In this document: piece after piece, positions 1-7,876 of the stretch
How positions within the stretch are numbered: position 1 is the stretch's first letter
How the letters are laid out: each line of letters opens with the position of its first letter
Source of the DNA: JBBQWS01 sp038210415
GTDB taxonomy: Bacteria; Actinomycetota; Actinomycetes; Prado026
NCBI GenBank assembly: GCA_038210415.1
Contig: JBBQWS010000020.1
Location: 1-50,010 of the forward strand
DNA length: 50,010 bases
Direction: 5' to 3'
Notes under the pieces: model-generated
What the model saw: only the letters and a program-made list of their open reading frames with translations
What the model was told of the DNA's origin: nothing
Database searches by the model: none
Position numbers and translations under genes: made by a program

Positions 1-2
1 TC

Positions 3-383
3 GGCTCATTTGATGGTGGCTACGGTTCTGGTCTGCTTGCCGCGCAGATCGGGCAGAAGCGGGCGCGCGAGATCTGGTTCCTGTGCAAGCAGTACGACGC
101 GCAGCAGGCACTCGACTGGGGACTGGTCAACGCGGTCGTGCCGGTGGCCGACCTCGAGGCCGAGACCGTGGCGTGGTGCCAGCAGATGCTGCGGCACTCG
201 CCGCTGTCGCTCCGGCTGCTCAAGGCGAGCATGAACGCTGCGGACGACGGGCTCGCCGGCGTCCAGCAGCTGGCGGGCGACGCGACGTTGTTGTTCTACC
301 TGACCGAGGAGGCGCAGGAGGGCCGCAACGCGTACCAGGAGCGCCGGGCCCCCGACTTCAGCCAGTTCCCCAAGCGCCCCTGA
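3..383 (+). CDS. menB: 1,4-dihydroxy-2-naphthoyl-CoA synthase, C-terminal part
   Basis: The gene enters from the left edge, so only its last 126 residues are visible. MenB is a crotonase-fold enzyme that closes the second ring of o-succinylbenzoyl-CoA to give 1,4-dihydroxy-2-naphthoyl-CoA in cytoplasmic menaquinone synthesis. The first visible codons read GSFDGGYGSG, the family's active-site stretch with its catalytic aspartate. They are followed by AREIWFLC, the LGLVNAVVP-like block (here WGLVNAVVP) and the C-terminal tail RRAPDFSQFPKRP, all characteristic of MenB rather than of general enoyl-CoA hydratases. The stop is TGA at 381-383. menC and menD follow on the same strand, which supports the assignment. 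The 43-bp gap to menC is C-rich and contains a repeat unit. Confidence 0.93.
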   Translation, partial: GSFDGGYGSGLLAAQIGQKRAREIWFLCKQYDAQQALDWGLVNAVVPVADLEAETVAWCQQMLRHSPLSLRLLKASMNAADDGLAGVQQLAGDATLLFYLTEEAQEGRNAYQERRAPDFSQFPKRP

Positions 384-410
384 CCCCCACCCACCCCACC
401 CACCCCCCCG
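384..410. other. C-rich tract between menB and menC (G-quadruplex-capable complement)
   Basis: After the menB stop the plus strand has five runs of three or more C separated by single A bases, ending in seven C. The complement therefore fits the G3+N1-7 pattern of an intramolecular G-quadruplex. Similar C-rich DNA precedes the other copies of the repeat unit found at 38171-38312. A role in menB termination or menC expression is possible but not shown. Confidence 0.5.
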
Positions 411-437
411 CGACAGGGGTCCCCTGATGCCACTAGA
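408..437 (+). repeat. Solo copy of a 30-bp dispersed repeat unit overlapping the menC start
   Basis: These 30 bases match the right arm of the inverted repeat at 38283-38312 (read on the minus strand) at 26 of 30 positions. The unit contains AGGGGTCCCCT, a perfect 5-bp dyad around one base, followed by GATGCCACTAG. The AGGGG (415-419) acts as a Shine-Dalgarno sequence 7 bases before the ATG at 427, so the unit appears to provide menC's translation start. The first three codons after the ATG are also repeat sequence. Confidence 0.7.
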
Positions 438-1452
438 CCGCAGCGAAGGACCACTCATCGCGGGTACTTACCCGCCGGTCGCTGAGCTCCTCGACGCCAT
501 GTACGTGGTGGCGATCCCGCTGCGCACGCGCTTTCGCGGGGTCACGGTCCGTGAGGCGGTGCTGCTCGAGGGCCCGAGCGGCTGGGGGGAGTTCGCCCCG
601 TTTCCGGAGTACGCACCCGCTGAGGCCGCCCGCTGGTTGGCGTCGGCACTTGAGGCCGGGTGGGGCGGCTGGCCAGCTCCGCTGCGCGATCGCATCCCCG
701 TCAACGTGATCGTCCCTGCTGTCGGTCCGGAGGCGGCCGCGGAACTCGTCCGGACCAGCGGCGGCTGCCGTACCGCAAAGGTGAAGGTGGCCGAGCGCGG
801 ACAGTCACTCGACGACGACGTAGCCCGGGTGGCCGTGGTCCGATCTCAGCTCGACGCCGCGGGCGCCAGTGGGCGGTTGCGAGTCGACGCCAACGGCGCC
901 TGGACCGTCCGCCAGGCGACCGAGGCGATCGCAGCCCTGGCCCCGTTCGGGCTCGAGTACGTCGAGCAGCCGTGCGCGACGATGGCGGAGCAGGCCGAGC
1001 TCCGTCGGCTCGTGGACGTCCCGCTGGCCGCCGACGAGGGCGTGCGCAAGGCTGCTGACCCGGAGCACCTCGTGGGGCTGCGCGAGGCCGCCGACCTCGT
1101 GGTCGTCAAGGTGGCGCCGCTGGGTGGCGTGCGGGCGGCCCTGCGGGTGGCCGCGGCGGCGGGTCTGCCCGCGGTGGTCTCCAGCGCGCTGGACACGTCG
1201 GTCGGACTGGCCGCGGGCGCCGCGCTCGCAGCCGCACTGCCGGACCTGCCGTACGCCTGCGGGCTCGGGTCGGGCCGACTGCTGGCCGCCGACGTCGTCC
1301 GCGAACGGGTGCTGCCGGTAGACGGGCAGATCGAGGTAGGTCCGGTTGTGGCCGATCCGAACCTGCTCGACGAGCTCGGCGCGCCCGCCGACCGCGTGGC
1401 CTGGTGGAAGTCGCACCTCGCGGCCGCGTACGGGATCATGGTTGCGCGATGA
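427..1452 (+). CDS. menC: o-succinylbenzoate synthase
   Basis: This is a 341-residue enolase-superfamily enzyme that dehydrates SHCHC to o-succinylbenzoate in the menaquinone pathway. Catalytic features visible in order are the K-x-K pair (K118, K120 in TAKVKVAE), metal ligands D154 (RVDANGAW), E180 (EYVEQPC) and D203 (LAADEGVR), and the second lysine K228 (VVVKVAPLGG). From about residue 16 (PPVAELLDAMYVVAIP) it resembles the N terminus I remember for mycobacterial MenC. No other in-frame start precedes that region, so ATG 427 is preferred although it lies inside the dispersed repeat unit. The 15 residues before the homologous region are then repeat-derived or extra. ATG 499 is the only internal alternative and would cut into the conserved N terminus. 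The stop overlaps the menD start as ATGA. Confidence 0.92.
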   Translation: MPLDRSEGPLIAGTYPPVAELLDAMYVVAIPLRTRFRGVTVREAVLLEGPSGWGEFAPFPEYAPAEAARWLASALEAGWGGWPAPLRDRIPVNVIVPAVGPEAAAELVRTSGGCRTAKVKVAERGQSLDDDVARVAVVRSQLDAAGASGRLRVDANGAWTVRQATEAIAALAPFGLEYVEQPCATMAEQAELRRLVDVPLAADEGVRKAADPEHLVGLREAADLVVVKVAPLGGVRAALRVAAAAGLPAVVSSALDTSVGLAAGAALAAALPDLPYACGLGSGRLLAADVVRERVLPVDGQIEVGPVVADPNLLDELGAPADRVAWWKSHLAAAYGIMVAR

Positions 1453-3110
1453 ACCCCTCCACTGCGCTGGCGACGGTGCTTGTCGACGAGCTCGTCCGCG
1501 GCGGGGTGCGCGAGGCGGTCCTGTCTCCCGGCTCGCGCTCGGCTCCGTTGGCGTTCGCCCTCCATGCGGCCGACGCCGCAGGTCGGTTGCGGTTGCACGT
1601 TCGCATCGACGAGCGGTCGGCCGGGTTCCTGGGGCTGGGGCTTGCCAAGGTGTCCCGTTCCCCGGTGGCGGTCGTCACGACGTCGGGAACTGCGGCGGTC
1701 AACCTGCATCCCGCGGTCGTCGAGGCGTCCGAGTCGGGCGTCCCGCTCGTCGTGCTCACCGCGGACCGGCCGCCGGAGCTGCGGGCCACGGGTGCGAACC
1801 AGACGATCGATCAGATCCACCTGTACGGGAGCTCGGCCCGGCTGTTCCACGAGGTCGGGGTGGCGCAGGAGCGGGCCGGGCAGAACGCGTACTGGCGTTC
1901 CCTGGTCTGCCGGGCGCTCGACCTGGCCGCCGGCGTCCGTAGCGCCGATCCCGGCCCGGTGCACCTCAACCTGGCCTTCGCGGAGCCGCTCGTCCCCGGG
2001 CAGGTCCCGACGACGTGGCCCGAGGCGCTCGATGGCCGGCCGGGCGTCGACCCGTGGACCCGCCGGTCGCCGACCCTCGCGGAGTCGGACCCACGCGGTC
2101 CTGACGACGAGCAGCCCGAGCGGACCCTCGTCGTCGTCGGCGACGCCCCACCCGAGCTCGGCACGGCGACGGCGGAGCTCGCGCAGGCGTACGGCTGGCC
2201 GGTCGTATCCGAACCCTCGGGCAACGCGCGCCAGGGTCCGTACGCCCTGCGGCTGGGGCATGTGCTGCTCGCCGACCCCGAGTTCGTGGCCGCGAACCTG
2301 CCGCACCGGGTCCTGGTGGTCGGCCGGCCGACCTTGCACCGGGGAGTCTCTGCGCTGCTGCGCCGGGGCGACGTACGGGTCGAGGTCGTCGCCCCTTCGG
2401 GTCGCCCCGCCGATGCCGCCCGGACCGCTTCTGTGGTCCACGCCGCCCTCCCCGTCCTGCCGGCGGACCCGGTGGGCCCGCCGACGGCCTGGGCGCAGGC
2501 CTGGCTCGACGCCGACGAGTCGGCGGAGCGGGCGCTCGACCAGCAGTCGTCGGCCGGGGCTCGCGCCGTCGAGGCGGCTGTGGCTGTCGCCGTGGTCGGG
2601 ACCCTGTCGACCGGCTCGCTGCTGTTCGCCGGGTCGTCGATGCCGATCCGCGACCTCTCGGCCGCGCGGGTTCGTTCCGGCGTCACGGTCTTCGCGAACA
2701 GAGGCGCCGCGGGGATCGACGGCACGGTGTCGACGGCGATCGGTGCGGCCCTGGCCTGGCAGGCGGGCGGCGGCGGCCGGGCGTTCGCGCTGGTCGGCGA
2801 CCTGACCTTCCTGCACGACGCAGGCGCTCTGGTCATCGGCCCCGACGAACCTCGACCCGACCTCACGATCGTGGTGGTGAACAACGACGGCGGGGCGATC
2901 TTCGGGCTGCTCGAACAGGGGGCGCGCGCGTATGCAGCCGCGTTCGAACGGGTCTTCGGGACGCCGCACGGTGCCGATCTCGCTGCGCTGTGCGGGGCCA
3001 GCGGTACCTCGCACACGCGGGTGTCGAGCCCGGACGAGCTGGCTGGGGCGTTGGCCGATCCGCGTCGGGACGGGCTCCAGGTGATTGAGATCCGCACCTC
3101 GCGCCCCTAG
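1449..3110 (+). CDS. menD: 2-succinyl-5-enolpyruvyl-6-hydroxy-3-cyclohexene-1-carboxylate synthase
   Basis: This 553-residue ThDP-dependent enzyme adds a succinic semialdehyde unit from 2-oxoglutarate to isochorismate, the first committed step to menaquinone. The N-terminal domain has LSPGSRSAPLAFAL and the ThDP-activating glutamate in RIDERSAGFLGLGLAK. The C-terminal domain has the cofactor and Mg binding run VGDLTFLHDAGAL ... VVVNNDGGAIFG. Length is normal for the family. The ATG at 1449 overlaps the menC stop (ATGA); an upstream in-frame ATG at 1404 lies inside menC and lacks homology. The stop TAG (3108-3110) shares a CTAG palindrome with the stop of the convergent menF gene. Confidence 0.95.
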   Translation: MNPSTALATVLVDELVRGGVREAVLSPGSRSAPLAFALHAADAAGRLRLHVRIDERSAGFLGLGLAKVSRSPVAVVTTSGTAAVNLHPAVVEASESGVPLVVLTADRPPELRATGANQTIDQIHLYGSSARLFHEVGVAQERAGQNAYWRSLVCRALDLAAGVRSADPGPVHLNLAFAEPLVPGQVPTTWPEALDGRPGVDPWTRRSPTLAESDPRGPDDEQPERTLVVVGDAPPELGTATAELAQAYGWPVVSEPSGNARQGPYALRLGHVLLADPEFVAANLPHRVLVVGRPTLHRGVSALLRRGDVRVEVVAPSGRPADAARTASVVHAALPVLPADPVGPPTAWAQAWLDADESAERALDQQSSAGARAVEAAVAVAVVGTLSTGSLLFAGSSMPIRDLSAARVRSGVTVFANRGAAGIDGTVSTAIGAALAWQAGGGGRAFALVGDLTFLHDAGALVIGPDEPRPDLTIVVVNNDGGAIFGLLEQGARAYAAAFERVFGTPHGADLAALCGASGTSHTRVSSPDELAGALADPRRDGLQVIEIRTSRP

Positions 3111-4348
3111 GCCGGCAGGGGCTCCAGCGCGTCGCGCACCGGGACGAACTTCGCCTGAGCCTCAGCCAGCTCGGACTCCGAGTCGGACCCGGCCACGATG
3201 CCGCAGCCGGCGAACAGCCGGACCCGTGGCCCGTCGAGCTCGGCGCAGCGCAACGCGATCCCGAACTCGCCGTCGCCATTGGTGCCGAGCCAGCCCACCG
3301 GGCCGGCGTACCGCCCGCGGTCCATGCCCTCGAGCTCGCGGATCAGCTCGAGAGCGACGTCGGTGGGCGTTCCGCACACTGCGGCCGTGGGGTGCAGGGC
3401 CGCGGCCAGGTCGAGCACGCTGGTCGCGGCGTCGGTGAGCCGGCCGGTGACGTCGGTCGCGAGGTGCTGCACGTTGGCCAGGCGCAGGATTCGTGGGTGC
3501 TCGGGGACGTCGAGGTCGGCGCAGTACGAGCCCAGAGCCGCCGCGACCGAGTGCACCGCGAACTCGTGTTCCTCGAGGTCCTTGTCGGAGTCCATCAGCC
3601 CCGCGGCGAGCTCGCCGTCGGCGATGTCGTCGCCGAGTCGGCGCACCGTCCCGGCGAGCACCCGCGAGGTGACGTCGGCGCCGGCCCGTCGGACAAGCAG
3701 CTCGGGGGTGGCCCCGACGAGCCCGCCGACGGCGAAGGTCCAGCACGACGGGTAGGCCGCCGCGAGCCGGGTCAGCAGGTGCCGGGAGTCGACGGGTCGG
3801 TCGGCGGTCGCCACCAGGTCGCGCGCGAGCACCACCTTGTCGAGGTCGCCGCGCACGATCCGAGCCACGGCCTGCCGTACCGCGGCCTGCCACTGCAAGG
3901 CGCTGCGCGAGCCTTCGGCATAGGTGATGCCGGTGGGCTCCTCGGGGACCGTCGACAGCGGCAGCGTCGGGTCGGCGGCGCCGACCACGGTGACCCACGC
4001 GCGTCCGTCCCGGCGGCCCACCACGACCTCGGGGACGACCAGCACCGACCGCCCTGGCTCGGGGTCGAAGGCGAAGGACGCGAACGCCACGGGGCCGCTG
4101 CCTGCGCAGTCGACCTCGTCGTCCACGAGCAAGGTCGCGCAGTAGCTCGTCCACCAGCGTTGCGCGTCGGCGAACCGGTTCGGTCCGCTCAGCTCGACGC
4201 GCGCGGCCTCGCCCCAGCCGACCAGGCCCTCGCCCGCCCTTACCCACGCGAGAGCGCCGTCGGACGGCAACCGGTCGAGCAGGTGGACCGGGTCGTCGAC
4301 GGCGAGCGTGCGCACGTGGGTGGGCGCGACCACAGAGGCGATGGACAC
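3107..4348 (-). CDS. menF: isochorismate synthase (menaquinone type)
   Basis: This chorismate-binding enzyme of about 413 residues isomerises chorismate to isochorismate, the substrate of the neighbouring MenD. Diagnostic blocks are DLDKVVLARD (general-base lysine), LHPTAAVCGTPTDVAL, ELEGMDRGRYAGPVGWLG (catalytic glutamate region) and the C-terminal GCGIVAGSDSESELAEAQAKF stretch. The start is taken as GTG at 4348-4346. The open frame continues upstream to 4594, but that extension is low-complexity antisense to the neighbouring SDR gene. GTG 4333 is another possibility. The C terminus is convergent with menD and the two stops overlap in one CTAG. EntC-type siderophore enzymes share these motifs; the men neighbours favour menaquinone. 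Confidence 0.9.
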   Translation of the reverse strand: MSIASVVAPTHVRTLAVDDPVHLLDRLPSDGALAWVRAGEGLVGWGEAARVELSGPNRFADAQRWWTSYCATLLVDDEVDCAGSGPVAFASFAFDPEPGRSVLVVPEVVVGRRDGRAWVTVVGAADPTLPLSTVPEEPTGITYAEGSRSALQWQAAVRQAVARIVRGDLDKVVLARDLVATADRPVDSRHLLTRLAAAYPSCWTFAVGGLVGATPELLVRRAGADVTSRVLAGTVRRLGDDIADGELAAGLMDSDKDLEEHEFAVHSVAAALGSYCADLDVPEHPRILRLANVQHLATDVTGRLTDAATSVLDLAAALHPTAAVCGTPTDVALELIRELEGMDRGRYAGPVGWLGTNGDGEFGIALRCAELDGPRVRLFAGCGIVAGSDSESELAEAQAKFVPVRDALEPLPA

Positions 4349-4447
4349 AACGCCCCAGGGTAGGCCCGGGACGCGGTCTCGGCAGCAAGAGGGCCGTTTC
4401 GTCCCGATCTTCACGCGGCGGTCGGCCTGCTGCCAGGGACCCGGGCG

Positions 4448-4453
4448 TAGCGT
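4448..4453 (+). promoter_or_regulatory. Putative -10 element, leaderless start of SDR gene
   Basis: TAGCGT lies 7 bases before the ATG at 4461 and no Shine-Dalgarno sequence is visible. That geometry fits leaderless transcription, which is common in actinobacteria. No clear -35 is seen. Confidence 0.35.
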
Positions 4454-4460
4454 CTGCCGG

Positions 4461-5279
4461 ATGGAGCTCTCCGGGAAGTCGGTCGTCATCACCGGTGCGG
4501 GCCGGGGCATCGGTGCGGGGCTGGCCAGGGCGTTCGCGGAACAGGGTTCGCGCGCGCTGCTGCTCGTCGATCGCGACGGGGCCGCGGCCGACACCGTGGC
4601 CGACGAGCTCCGCAGGGCCCATCCGACCCTGGTGAGCGTCTACGCGATCGGGGCCGACGTCGCCGACCCCGCAGCGGTGGCCGCAGTCGTCGACCGGGCC
4701 GAGGAGCTCCTCGACGGCATCGACGTGTTCGTCGCGAACGCCGGGATCGGCGGGGGCGGCGGCCTCGACGCCGACCTCGACGTCTGGCAAGCCACCTGGG
4801 ACGTCAACGTCATGGCGCACGTCCACGCCGCCAGGGCCGTCGTGCCGCGGATGCTGGCCCGCGGCGGCGGCGGCTTCGTCACCGTGGCCAGCGCCGCAGG
4901 TCTGCTCACCAACCTCGGCAATGCCCCGTACTCCGTCACCAAGCACGCCGCGGTCGCGTTCGCCGAGTGGTTGGCGGTGACGTACGGCGACCAGGGGCTC
5001 CAGGTCGCCTGCGTCTGTCCGATGGGCATCGACACCGCTTTGCTTCGCTCGGGTCTGGGCACGTTGGAGGGCGAGAGCGTCGCTGCGCTGGGGGTCCTGC
5101 CGCTCGAGGAGGCGGCCCGGCTCATCGCCGACGGCATCGCGGGCGGCCGTTTCCTCGTCCTCACCCACCCCGAGACGGCGGAGTACGAGCGCCGCCGCGT
5201 CGCCGACCGCGACCGCTGGATCGCCGGGCTGCAGCGGGCCCGGCGAGCGATCCTCGAAACCCTCCCGTCGCGCGGCTGA
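4461..5279 (+). CDS. SDR family NAD(P)-dependent oxidoreductase
   Basis: This 272-residue classical short-chain dehydrogenase has the Rossmann motif TGAGRGIGAG near the N terminus, the structural motif VANAGIG, an active-site serine region (VASAAG) and the catalytic pair YSVTK. The substrate cannot be read from sequence; the family covers many alcohols, ketones and sugar derivatives. The ATG at 4461 begins the conserved MELSGKSVVITGAGRGIG start. The longer open frame from 4308 overlaps the divergent menF promoter region and is not conserved-looking. The gene sits between menF and menG without obvious functional link, and a direct role in menaquinone synthesis is not implied. Confidence 0.88.
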   Translation: MELSGKSVVITGAGRGIGAGLARAFAEQGSRALLLVDRDGAAADTVADELRRAHPTLVSVYAIGADVADPAAVAAVVDRAEELLDGIDVFVANAGIGGGGGLDADLDVWQATWDVNVMAHVHAARAVVPRMLARGGGGFVTVASAAGLLTNLGNAPYSVTKHAAVAFAEWLAVTYGDQGLQVACVCPMGIDTALLRSGLGTLEGESVAALGVLPLEEAARLIADGIAGGRFLVLTHPETAEYERRRVADRDRWIAGLQRARRAILETLPSRG

Positions 5280-5293
5280 GCCGTCGGGGCTGC

Positions 5294-5299
5294 CAGACT
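5294..5299 (+). promoter_or_regulatory. Putative -10 element, leaderless start of menG
   Basis: CAGACT lies 6 bases before the GTG at 5306, with no Shine-Dalgarno sequence. It deviates from TANNNT at the first base, so the call is weak. Confidence 0.3.
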
Positions 5300-5305
5300 G
5301 GGCGT

Positions 5306-6007
5306 GTGATCCGCGCCCAGCTCGACAAGCAGCCGCACGAGGTCGCCGCGATGTTCGACGACGTGGCCGAGCGCTACGACGTCACCAACGACGTGCTCTC
5401 CCTCGGCCGGACGCGGGCCTGGCGCAAGGCCGTCGTGGCGGCGGTCGGCGCTCGACCGGACCAGCGGATCCTCGACCTGGCTGCCGGCACCGGCACGAGC
5501 AGCGTGCCGTTCGCCGAAGCGGGCGCCATGGTCGTGCCGTGCGACTTCTCGCTCGGCATGCTGCAGGTGGGGCGGCGCCGGCAGGCGGGGCTTGCGTTCG
5601 TGGCGGGCGACGCGCTCAGCCTTCCCTTCGCCGACGGGACGTTCGACGCGGTGACGATCTCGTTCGGGCTGCGCAACGTGCAGCAGACCGAAGGCGCGCT
5701 CGCCGAGCTGGCCCGGGTGACCCGGCCGGGCGGGCGGTTGGTGGTGTGCGAGTTCAGCCAGCCGACCTGGGCGCCGTTCCGCACGGTCTACCTCGAGTAC
5801 CTCATGAAGGCGCTCCCGGCGGTCGCGACCAAGGTGGCCTCCAACCCGGAGGCGTACGTCTACCTTGCCGAGTCGATCCAGGCCTGGCCCGCGCAGGCCG
5901 AGCTGGCCCGGCTGATCGGGGCGGCCGGCTGGTCCAAGGTCGCGTGGCGCGACCTGACCGGCGGGATCGTGGCGCTGCACCGAGCGGTCCGCGCAGCCGC
6001 CCCGTAA
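5306..6007 (+). CDS. menG: demethylmenaquinone methyltransferase
   Basis: This 233-residue class I SAM methyltransferase of the UbiE/MenG family C-methylates demethylmenaquinone in the last step of menaquinone synthesis. It has the family opening VAAMFDDVAERYDVTNDVLSLG, the SAM-binding loop LDLAAGTGTSSVPFA, the block ISFGLRNVQQTEGALAEL and RPGGRLVVCEFSQP. Length matches actinobacterial MenG. The GTG at 5306 starts VIRAQLDKQPHEVAAMFD, as in homologues, and is preferred over the long upstream frame, which is antisense or shadow of the SDR gene. It sits directly before a flavoprotein that probably acts on the same quinone. Confidence 0.94.
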   Translation: MIRAQLDKQPHEVAAMFDDVAERYDVTNDVLSLGRTRAWRKAVVAAVGARPDQRILDLAAGTGTSSVPFAEAGAMVVPCDFSLGMLQVGRRRQAGLAFVAGDALSLPFADGTFDAVTISFGLRNVQQTEGALAELARVTRPGGRLVVCEFSQPTWAPFRTVYLEYLMKALPAVATKVASNPEAYVYLAESIQAWPAQAELARLIGAAGWSKVAWRDLTGGIVALHRAVRAAAP

Positions 6008-6050
6008 GATCCTCGTGAAAACGTTCACAATCGACCCCGAAGGAACTTCC

Positions 6051-7367
6051 GTGACCGTCGCTGGGCCACTCGATCAAGACGCGGACGTCATCGTCGTCGG
6101 CGCCGGGCCGTCCGGGGCAGCCACCGCACACCACCTCGCCCAGGCCGGGCTCGATGTCCTGCTGCTGGAGAAGACGGCTTTCCCGCGCGAGAAGGTCTGC
6201 GGCGACGGCCTGACCCCGCGAGCGGTCAAGTCGCTGGTGGGCCTGGGGATCGACGTCTCGCCCGAGGCCGGCTGGATCCACAACAAGGGCCTGCGCATCA
6301 TCGGTGGCGGCCACCGGCTGGAGATCCCCTGGCCCGACCTCGCCGAGTACCCCGCGTACGGCCTGGTCCGCAAGCGCCTCGACTTCGACGAGACCCTGGC
6401 CCGGGCGGCTCAGAAGGCCGGAGCCCGGCTGCACGAGCGCACCGCGGTCACCGGACCGATCGTCGACGAGCGCAGCGGTCGCGTCGTCGGGGTCACGGCT
6501 CGCGTGGTCGGCGACGACGGCCCCGACGGCCGGCCCGGGCGGCGTGGCCCCGAGACCTCCTACCGCGCCCCGCTGGTCGTGGCTGCCGACGGCAACTCTT
6601 CGCGGCTCTCGCTCGCGGTCGGCCGGCACCCGCGCGACGACCGGCCGATGGGCGTGGCCGTACGCACCTACTACACCAGTCCGCGGCACCAGGACGACTG
6701 GCTGGAGTCGTGGCTCGAGCTGTGGGACTACTCGGGCGACAAGCCCAAGCTGTTGCCGGGCTACGGCTGGATCTTCGGGGTCGGCGACGGGACCTCCAAC
6801 GTCGGCCTCGGGATTCTCAACACCAGCAAGGCGTTCGGGCACGTCGACTACAAGGTCCTGCTCAAGGGCTGGCTCGACCACACGCCGGCCGAGTGGGGCT
6901 ACCGCGACGAGAACATGACCCAGCCGGTCCGCGGCGCGGCGCTGCCGATGGGCTTCAACCGGCAGCCGCACTACCGCTCGGGGCTGCTGCTCGTGGGCGA
7001 TGCCGGCGGCATGGTCAACCCGTTCAACGGCGAGGGCATCGCGTACGCCATGGAGTCCGGCGAGCTGGCCGCCGACGTCATCGTCCAGGCGCTGGCCCGT
7101 GAGACCGGGGCGTCGCGCGAGCGTGCCCTCGAGGCCTATCCGCAGGCCCTCAAGGACACCTATGGCGGCTACTACACCCTCGGTCGCATGTTCGTCCGGT
7201 TGATCGGCAACCCCCAGGTCATGAAGATCGCGACCCAGCGCGGGCTCCCGCACCCGACCCTAATGCGGTTCACGCTGAAGCTGCTCGCCAACCTCACCGA
7301 TCCCAGCGGTGGCGACGCCATGGACCGCGTGATCAACGGCCTGTCCAAGATCGCACCAGCGGCATGA
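6051..7367 (+). CDS. menJ: geranylgeranyl reductase family flavoprotein, MenJ-like menaquinone reductase
   Basis: This is an FAD-dependent reductase of about 438 residues. It has the dinucleotide-binding motif DVIVVGAGPSGAATAHHLA, the family signature REKVCGDGLTPRAV, and the FAD phosphate block LLLVGDAGGMVNPFNGEGIAYAMESG. In mycobacteria the MenJ member saturates one isoprene unit of menaquinone, and other family members reduce geranylgeranyl groups of lipids. The position next to menG and before nuoA favours the quinone role, but this is inference. GTG 6051 follows an AAGGA about 8 bases upstream; GTG 6015 is in frame, lies next to a TAAGAT sequence and could be a second start. The C terminus is a typical helical tail. 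Confidence 0.82.
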   Translation: MTVAGPLDQDADVIVVGAGPSGAATAHHLAQAGLDVLLLEKTAFPREKVCGDGLTPRAVKSLVGLGIDVSPEAGWIHNKGLRIIGGGHRLEIPWPDLAEYPAYGLVRKRLDFDETLARAAQKAGARLHERTAVTGPIVDERSGRVVGVTARVVGDDGPDGRPGRRGPETSYRAPLVVAADGNSSRLSLAVGRHPRDDRPMGVAVRTYYTSPRHQDDWLESWLELWDYSGDKPKLLPGYGWIFGVGDGTSNVGLGILNTSKAFGHVDYKVLLKGWLDHTPAEWGYRDENMTQPVRGAALPMGFNRQPHYRSGLLLVGDAGGMVNPFNGEGIAYAMESGELAADVIVQALARETGASRERALEAYPQALKDTYGGYYTLGRMFVRLIGNPQVMKIATQRGLPHPTLMRFTLKLLANLTDPSGGDAMDRVINGLSKIAPAA

Positions 7368-7410
7368 CGGTCCTGGCCGGTCCGGGGTCAACCGGATCCG
7401 CGGACGGTCC

Positions 7411-7416
7411 TAGGAT
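7411..7416 (+). promoter_or_regulatory. Putative -10 element upstream of nuoA
   Basis: TAGGAT lies 52 bases before the nuoA GTG in the 100-bp gap after menJ, with TCAACC 17 bases upstream as a poor -35 candidate. It would drive the nuoA-N operon with a short leader. Confidence 0.35.
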
Positions 7417-7467
7417 GGTCGCGGCCCGGAGTCGACCAGGTCAGCAGCGTGAAAGGAGTGGGCAACG

Positions 7468-7827
7468 GTGAACGTCACGGTGCCGATCCTCGTCCTGGGT
7501 GCTCTCGGGGCGGGATTCGCCGTCCTCTCCGTCGGCGCGGGCGCCGTCTCCGGCCCCAAGCGCTACAACCGGGCCAAGCTCGACGCGTACGAGTGCGGGA
7601 TCGAGCCGACGCCGCAGCCCATCGGTGGTGGCCGGTTCCCGGTGAAGTACTACCTCACCGCGATGCTCTTCATCATCTTCGACATCGAGATCGTCTTCCT
7701 CTACCCGTGGGCGGTCGCGTTCGACCGGCTCGGGGTCTTCGGGTTCGTCGAGATGGTGCTGTTCATCATGACCCTGGGTGTGGCTTACGCGTACGTCTGG
7801 CGCCGGGGCGGGCTCGAGTGGGACTGA
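7468..7827 (+). CDS. nuoA: NADH-quinone oxidoreductase subunit A
   Basis: This 119-residue membrane subunit of complex I has about three transmembrane helices. It carries the family core KLDAYECGIEPTPQP in the first loop, followed by FPVKYYLTAMLFIIFDIEIVFLYPWAVAF, whose conserved acidic residues lie near the quinone tunnel. The GTG at 7468 has a clear AAAGGAG 9-10 bases upstream. It is the first gene of a fourteen-gene operon in canonical order. A divergent paralogue, nuoA2, lies at 28415. Confidence 0.95.
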   Translation: MNVTVPILVLGALGAGFAVLSVGAGAVSGPKRYNRAKLDAYECGIEPTPQPIGGGRFPVKYYLTAMLFIIFDIEIVFLYPWAVAFDRLGVFGFVEMVLFIMTLGVAYAYVWRRGGLEWD

Positions 7828-7876
7828 CCGTCCTCGAGGCCGCCGGTCGTCCGATCCCCAGAGAGGCAGTGCACTG

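Noticed and set aside
846..3014. Long minus-strand open frame opposite menC and menD
   Set aside because: Arg/Gly/Asp-rich low-complexity translation without domains, typical of antisense frames in high-GC DNA; menC and menD motifs are clear on the plus strand.
3162..5168. 668-codon minus-strand frame over menF and the SDR gene
   Set aside because: It is out of frame with menF and antisense to the SDR; the translation is an RR/RG-rich shadow.
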